Assembly: GCA_037447605.1 (NCBI GenBank)
Contig: CM074810.1
Coordinates: forward strand, 1 to 64,000
DNA: 64,000 nucleotides
Direction of reading: 5' to 3'
DNA from: Zygnema circumcarinatum
Taxonomy: Eukaryota; Streptophyta; Zygnematophyceae; Zygnematales; Zygnemataceae
A model generated the notes under the pieces. That model was given only the letters and a program-made list of their open reading frames with translations. It did no database searches and was not told where the DNA came from. A program made the translations under genes and the position numbers. This document shows positions 49,409-64,000 of the stretch, in pieces (position 1 is the first letter of the stretch; the number at the start of each line of letters is the position of its first letter).

Positions 49409-52400
49409 TCAGCTTTTGCCCATCTTTTCGGGCAGTGTCGACCCACGCCGAGTCTCTTTAGCCCTGACGTGGTTGTACATCACTACTCCTGCGAAAGCTG
49501 TTCCAGGCCACCTCCAACACCCAAGCCATTCACACATCCTTCGCACACTCATCTCCACTACCCTTCACGTTGCCTCCACTACGTCCCAACTCTCTCCTCC
49601 ATTCCCTTTCCCACTCCCCAAACGACTTCCTCACTACTCTTCCGACAATCTTCAACACGCCCCATGCTGAAGCAGGAACGAAAGAGTTAGCCACAGAATC
49701 TGCCCTCATCAACGGCTGACTCCTAGCCGTACCAGCCTATAGTGGGGAGGGACCTGCCACGCACCTAGGGTGTAGCCTCCAATAGTGACCGCTGTCAAGC
49801 GCGCATCAGGGAAAACGACGGTAGACAGGCCAATCAGCAGCCAGTCCTTCACAACACTGGCGACGCGCACAGTGACAGCACTCGTCCGGCCGAGAACCAC
49901 AAATGTGGATAAGTTGAGAGCGAGGGCACAAAGCGCACTTGAAAAGAATACAAGGAAATTGAACGGTACGGGGTTCGCCAACATCTGTGTTCTTTCAATG
50001 AAGAACCAGGGGATTGACAAAAAGACAAGGCTGTGGACAAAGATCACATATACATGACATGAACATTTGTAAGAAAAAGGAACACAGGGACATGTCATTT
50101 CACTGCACTGCTGCAAACAACAGCCTTGTCGAGGAGGACCCAACACCACAATACCAACAGCCTAGTGGTTAGTGACCTGAGGGGGGCAAAGCAATACTGA
50201 CTGGAAATAGGACTAGAGGCGGCAATGTTATAGAGAAGAGCGCAACGTGATTTTTTTGAAGCAGGTCAACAAAACCAACAGAACATCATCGATTAATGCC
50301 TTCAGAATTGAAAGCAACCTGAATAGACAAAATTGCAATAAATCTACAATTGTAAAAATTGCGAATAGGAAGCTTACCTGCAGGGAGCAATGTAGTAAAG
50401 GCTTGTGATAGGATTAAGGGTGAGCCCCTTCTTCTGTAGCAGCACTTGGGTCAGCACTAGTCGTAGCGCTTCACAGCAGATTCCAGTAATCTGATAGGCT
50501 GTGCCTAAAACGTTGAAATGAATTTCACCATATGATGCCACGGCTACTCCTCCACTTATCCAAACCATAATCGCAAAGATGTCGAGACGAGGCCGATCGG
50601 TTGCGCACAACACGCCCATGAAGAACGTGGCAACAGGCACTGCTCCAAGTACACAGGATGACAGAATTGCTTGTGAAACACGCTCCTTTACACTGAGTAT
50701 GCCTGATGATACTCTTCAACGTGCAGCAGCATTGCTCACGATTGACCATTACACGCGGGGACTTACTCAGGGACTTCAGCATTTGGATGAAAGCGACGGA
50801 AAGGTACAGGTATGCAGAATTTCCAAACCTGCAATGCCAACCGTTGAACATAATAAGTTGCCTTTCGTGAGTCTGCAGTTGAACCTCCGATCTGCCAAAG
50901 GACAAAAAACGACCTCTGCCCCTCGCCTTTCTCCCTCCCGCTCTCCCTCTCTGTCTCTCCCCCCTTTCTCTCACACACACTCTCTCCCCCCTTGTCCCTC
51001 CCCTTCTTTCTCTTTCTACTTTCCCCCTCTTCCCACTCTGCCACTATACCTCCTACTCGCTTTACTGGCCTAGACACAGACGGATTCAATCCTCAAATTT
51101 GGCAAAGTCTCTGCCATTGCCGATTGGAGGAGGCCCCTTCATCCTGCCATACGTAAGGGCTCACAGAAGGCGACTCACCAGAGGCTTGCTGCAAACAGTG
51201 CGCTAATCGGGACTACACAAGTGGTATATCTGCATGGTCCACATAGGAATAATAAAGAGCTGAATTAAACAATAGGTCCAACAAAAAGGAAGATGACTCT
51301 GAGAAGAAGTTAGCTTGTCCTACTCTTACAGATTCGGTCCTCCTTCCAACTTGGAACCATCCCTAACATGCTGAAGAAGAGGCTACAAGAGATATTAAAG
51401 AATGAAATAACCTTATCCATTCCAAAAGTCTTTGCACATTAAACTACGGCTTCATAGACCTTAGCAAGTATGACAAAATGCCACACATACAGAGTCTTTC
51501 TCTCAGACTAATTTGCCTCCATTTCCGACAAGGTTACAGAGTTATTCAATCGAGTCTCAACGAAAAAATTTACAAAGAACAAAGTGCGGACTCGCGGTTG
51601 ATCAAAAGTCGCAAGAAGAAGCTATCATCGCAAGAGACAAAGGTGAGAGAGACAGCTGGCGCTGCCCGAGGAGCCTTACATTGCTGCCGTCATCTTGACT
51701 GGTTCCACCAGCTGGCAGCACAACGAGACACGAAGCAACGCGACAGAGTTACTGGAGCTTCAAACTAACAAGGGTCACTTCCGAGCCAAATATCCAGTAC
51801 CAAGATTGTGAGGGGGGAGCCAGGGAAAAGGAATGAATCAAGTAGGAGTACGGGAAGGAAAGAGCGGAGGAGCCGACAGATGGTAGATACGAGTACAGTC
51901 AGCTTAAATCACTACCCTTCGTCGACTAACTAAACCTTTTGCGGAAAAATAAACATAACTGGAAGCTACAATAAGTGGCATTTTGCCAAGAAAAACGTAC
52001 ATACTGCTGTATCGCCTAAGCTAACCAGGAAAAGCACCAAAAATACCGACCTTGAGTACATGAACAAGTAGTGCGGCGACAGATCCTGAAAATGCCATGT
52101 GGATCATGGTAAGCGTGATTGGAAATGGAAACCCGAAGTAATCTTTGGCCAATATCCACTGCACACGTGCAAAATACCGTTTACAATGGAGTCAAGCAGA
52201 AGCAGCAACTGAAACAGTTCAAAAAAGATTCGTTCAGTTCACCGGCTTTTTTCATTTTCCTGATGATGCCATTGCAATGCAACTGTTTCCAGTGAAGCGC
52301 GTCCTCCGAACAACCTCTGGAGCAATCGCACACCTTGTTGTACATAATGACTCCTGCAGAGAGAGCGATGTAGATGGCGAGAGAGAGGTAGGTGAGAAAG

Positions 52401-52432
52401 GCCGCGCGCGTGATTCCAAAGGAGGAGGCCAT
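49409..52432 (-). CDS. Sugar-phosphate/phosphate translocator family protein (TPT/DMT), 8 exons
   Basis: A 322-residue multi-pass carrier of the triose-phosphate translocator branch of the drug/metabolite transporter superfamily, similar to plant 'probable sugar phosphate/phosphate translocators'. Exons in transcript order: 52334-52432, 52051-52158, 51680-51711, 51179-51229, 50767-50828, 50378-50639, 49765-50030, 49409-49497; GT-AG, all in phase (exon 3 is 32 nt). Landmarks: YIALSAGVIMYNK (TM1), PFPITLTMIHMAFSG, LVEPVKMTAA, TCVVPISALFAASLWFGNSA, YLYLSVAFIQMLKSLMPVAT, SYGEIHFNVLGTAYQITGI, LRLVLTQVLLQKKGLTLNPI, TSLYYIAPCS, LNLSTFVVLGRTSAVTVRVA, VVKDWLLIGLSTVVFP, AGVVMYNHV. About ten membrane helices are expected. 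No transit peptide, so an endomembrane (Golgi/ER) site is more likely than plastid. Substrate unknown. Head-to-head with ACCase. Confidence 0.93.
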
Positions 52433-52958
52433 GGCGGGCTTCAAGTAACAGAGTGTGGAGAATGGGGAGCGGAGAGGACTGTATCTCCTCTCCACTTCTC
52501 TCCCCCCTCTCCTCTCTCCCCTGTTCTTCCCTGCAAGGGAAACAGCAGCCGCAGCGCGGGCGCGGTCAGCGGTCCGCCGGAACTTGGAAACTCAACGGAC
52601 GGACGGACGGACGGACGGACTGACGGAGGGGCGGGCGGGCGGGCAGCTCCGCGAAACGCGGGGGACAGGGCGCGTGGCGCGGAGGGAGGGAGGGAGGGAG
52701 GGAGGGAGGGAGGGAGAGAGGGAGGGCCGCGTGCGGAGCGGGGCTGCTGCTGCTGCTGCTACTGCGGGGAGAGGGGGGGGCGGGGGCGGGGCTGCAGCGC
52801 GGTGTGGGTGTGGGCATGGGCTCGCGCGCAGGCTGAGACTGCGAATGAGGACGAGGGGGGGGCCCTACGGCACTGGAAGCGGGACGGGACGGGGCGGGTC
52901 GGTCCTGGAGGCGTGAGGGAGTGGGGGAACCTCGCCTGCTTCAACGAGACTGCGCGCG
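52433..52958. promoter_or_regulatory. Bidirectional promoter interval, translocator/ACCase
   Basis: 526 bp between two divergent start codons. GC-rich and repeat-rich: (ACGG)n at about 52594-52620, (GGGA)n at 52680-52720 and (CTG)n at 52744-52760, all on the plus strand. No TATA box. The CCGTAC motif seen before other genes is absent here. Confidence 0.6.
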
Positions 52959-63454
<10,496 letters not shown>

Positions 63455-64000
63455 GTAGGTTGCCCGCCCTCCTCCTCCCCCCCCTCCTCCTCCTCCTCCT
63501 CCTCCTCCTCCTCCTCCCCTCCTCCTCCTCCTCCTCCTCCCCTCTCTCTCGTCTCTCTCTCTCCTCTCTCTTCTCTCATCTCCCTTCCTCTATTTCGCCA
63601 TTTCCCTCTGCCCATTCCGTTCGTCCCTTCCTCCGTTATCCCTCACTCTCCATCTCCCTCCCTTCCTCTCTTTCGCCACTTCCCTCTGCCCCTTTCGTTC
63701 GTCCCTTCCTCCGTTATCCCTCCCTCCCCATTTTATCTTACCCTTCGACTTCCACTTCCGCCTCTCTGCCTCGTCCTCTCACGCTTCCTCTCCTGCCCTC
63801 CCTCGTCCTTACTCTCTTTCCTTACGAAGTCACAAATCTTTCTCAGAATACTGAAGACCTCCCTCCTCTGTTAAAGTCTCTGGGCCTGAGCAGGTGATGT
63901 GTGAGGAATTTTTCTTGTTTATTTTTCCTGTTGGCCATCGTTGTGAGAGAGTTTGCAGGATGTTGATACTGTTCCCTCCCTTCCTCGTCGCGTGAAGTGC
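63455..64000 (+). other. ACCase intron running to the window edge
   Basis: Begins with the donor GTAGGT after exon 22. 63475-63540 is (CCT)n and 63540-63800 remains pyrimidine-rich with CCCTC repeats. No further exon matching the ACC central domain could be identified before 64000. A short candidate (acceptor TTTCTCAG at about 63846, donor at 63896) does not resemble the expected sequence. Confidence 0.6.

Noticed and set aside
63846-63895. Candidate ACCase exon between TTTCTCAG and a GT donor
   Set aside because: The peptide NTEDLPPLLKSLGLSR does not resemble the expected ACC central-domain continuation.

Overview
This is nuclear DNA from an intron-rich photosynthetic eukaryote, most probably of the green lineage (Viridiplantae). 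The clues are a PRMT10-type arginine methyltransferase (a plant type), a multidomain homomeric acetyl-CoA carboxylase, plant-like UTP21 and MED20 amino termini, a plant-type sugar-phosphate/phosphate translocator and a tRNA-Phe that looks like the land-plant gene. Dense short GT-AG introns, very small exons, GC-rich CpG-type promoters, long CT/CA microsatellites and a COMMD4 gene suggest a green alga (streptophyte or early-diverging) rather than a flowering plant. The species cannot be fixed from the sequence alone.

Layout. Positions 1-16,432 are a tandem satellite with a 174-bp monomer. It is interrupted by a solo LTR (1666-2452) and by a decayed Ty1/copia retrotransposon (3157-9408), both with intact 5-bp target duplications. 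From 16.4 kb onward the window is gene space: UTP21 (+), PRMT10 (+), a bZIP factor (-), a type II peroxiredoxin (-), tRNA-Phe(GAA) (+), a possible orphan exon (-), COMMD4 (-), MED20 (+), two tandem alpha/beta-hydrolase-fold paralogues (+), a triose-phosphate-translocator-family carrier (-) and the 5' part of acetyl-CoA carboxylase (+), which runs off the right edge.

Gene structures were built by hand from splice sites and codon phase. For each complete gene every exon junction keeps the frame and the total length fits the family: UTP21 924 aa, PRMT10 384 aa, peroxiredoxin 169 aa, COMMD4 189 aa, MED20 219 aa, hydrolases 355 and 306 aa, translocator 322 aa. The ACCase part in the window is 976 codons. 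The genes do unrelated housekeeping jobs (ribosome biogenesis, transcription, arginine methylation, endosomal sorting, peroxide removal, fatty-acid precursor synthesis), as expected in eukaryotic gene space; there is no operon. Two head-to-head pairs (COMMD4/MED20 and translocator/ACCase) share promoter intervals of about 0.5 kb.

Most unusual items: (1) two LTR elements inserted 3 bp apart in the satellite repeat unit; (2) two tandem alpha/beta-hydrolase paralogues that both lack the nucleophilic Ser and the catalytic His; (3) a type II peroxiredoxin without the canonical resolving Cys; (4) two adjacent hairpins inside a peroxiredoxin intron; (5) recurrent CCGTAC/GTACGG clusters upstream of several genes; (6) a GC-AG intron, telomere-like repeats and a roughly 420-bp CT tract in ACCase introns.
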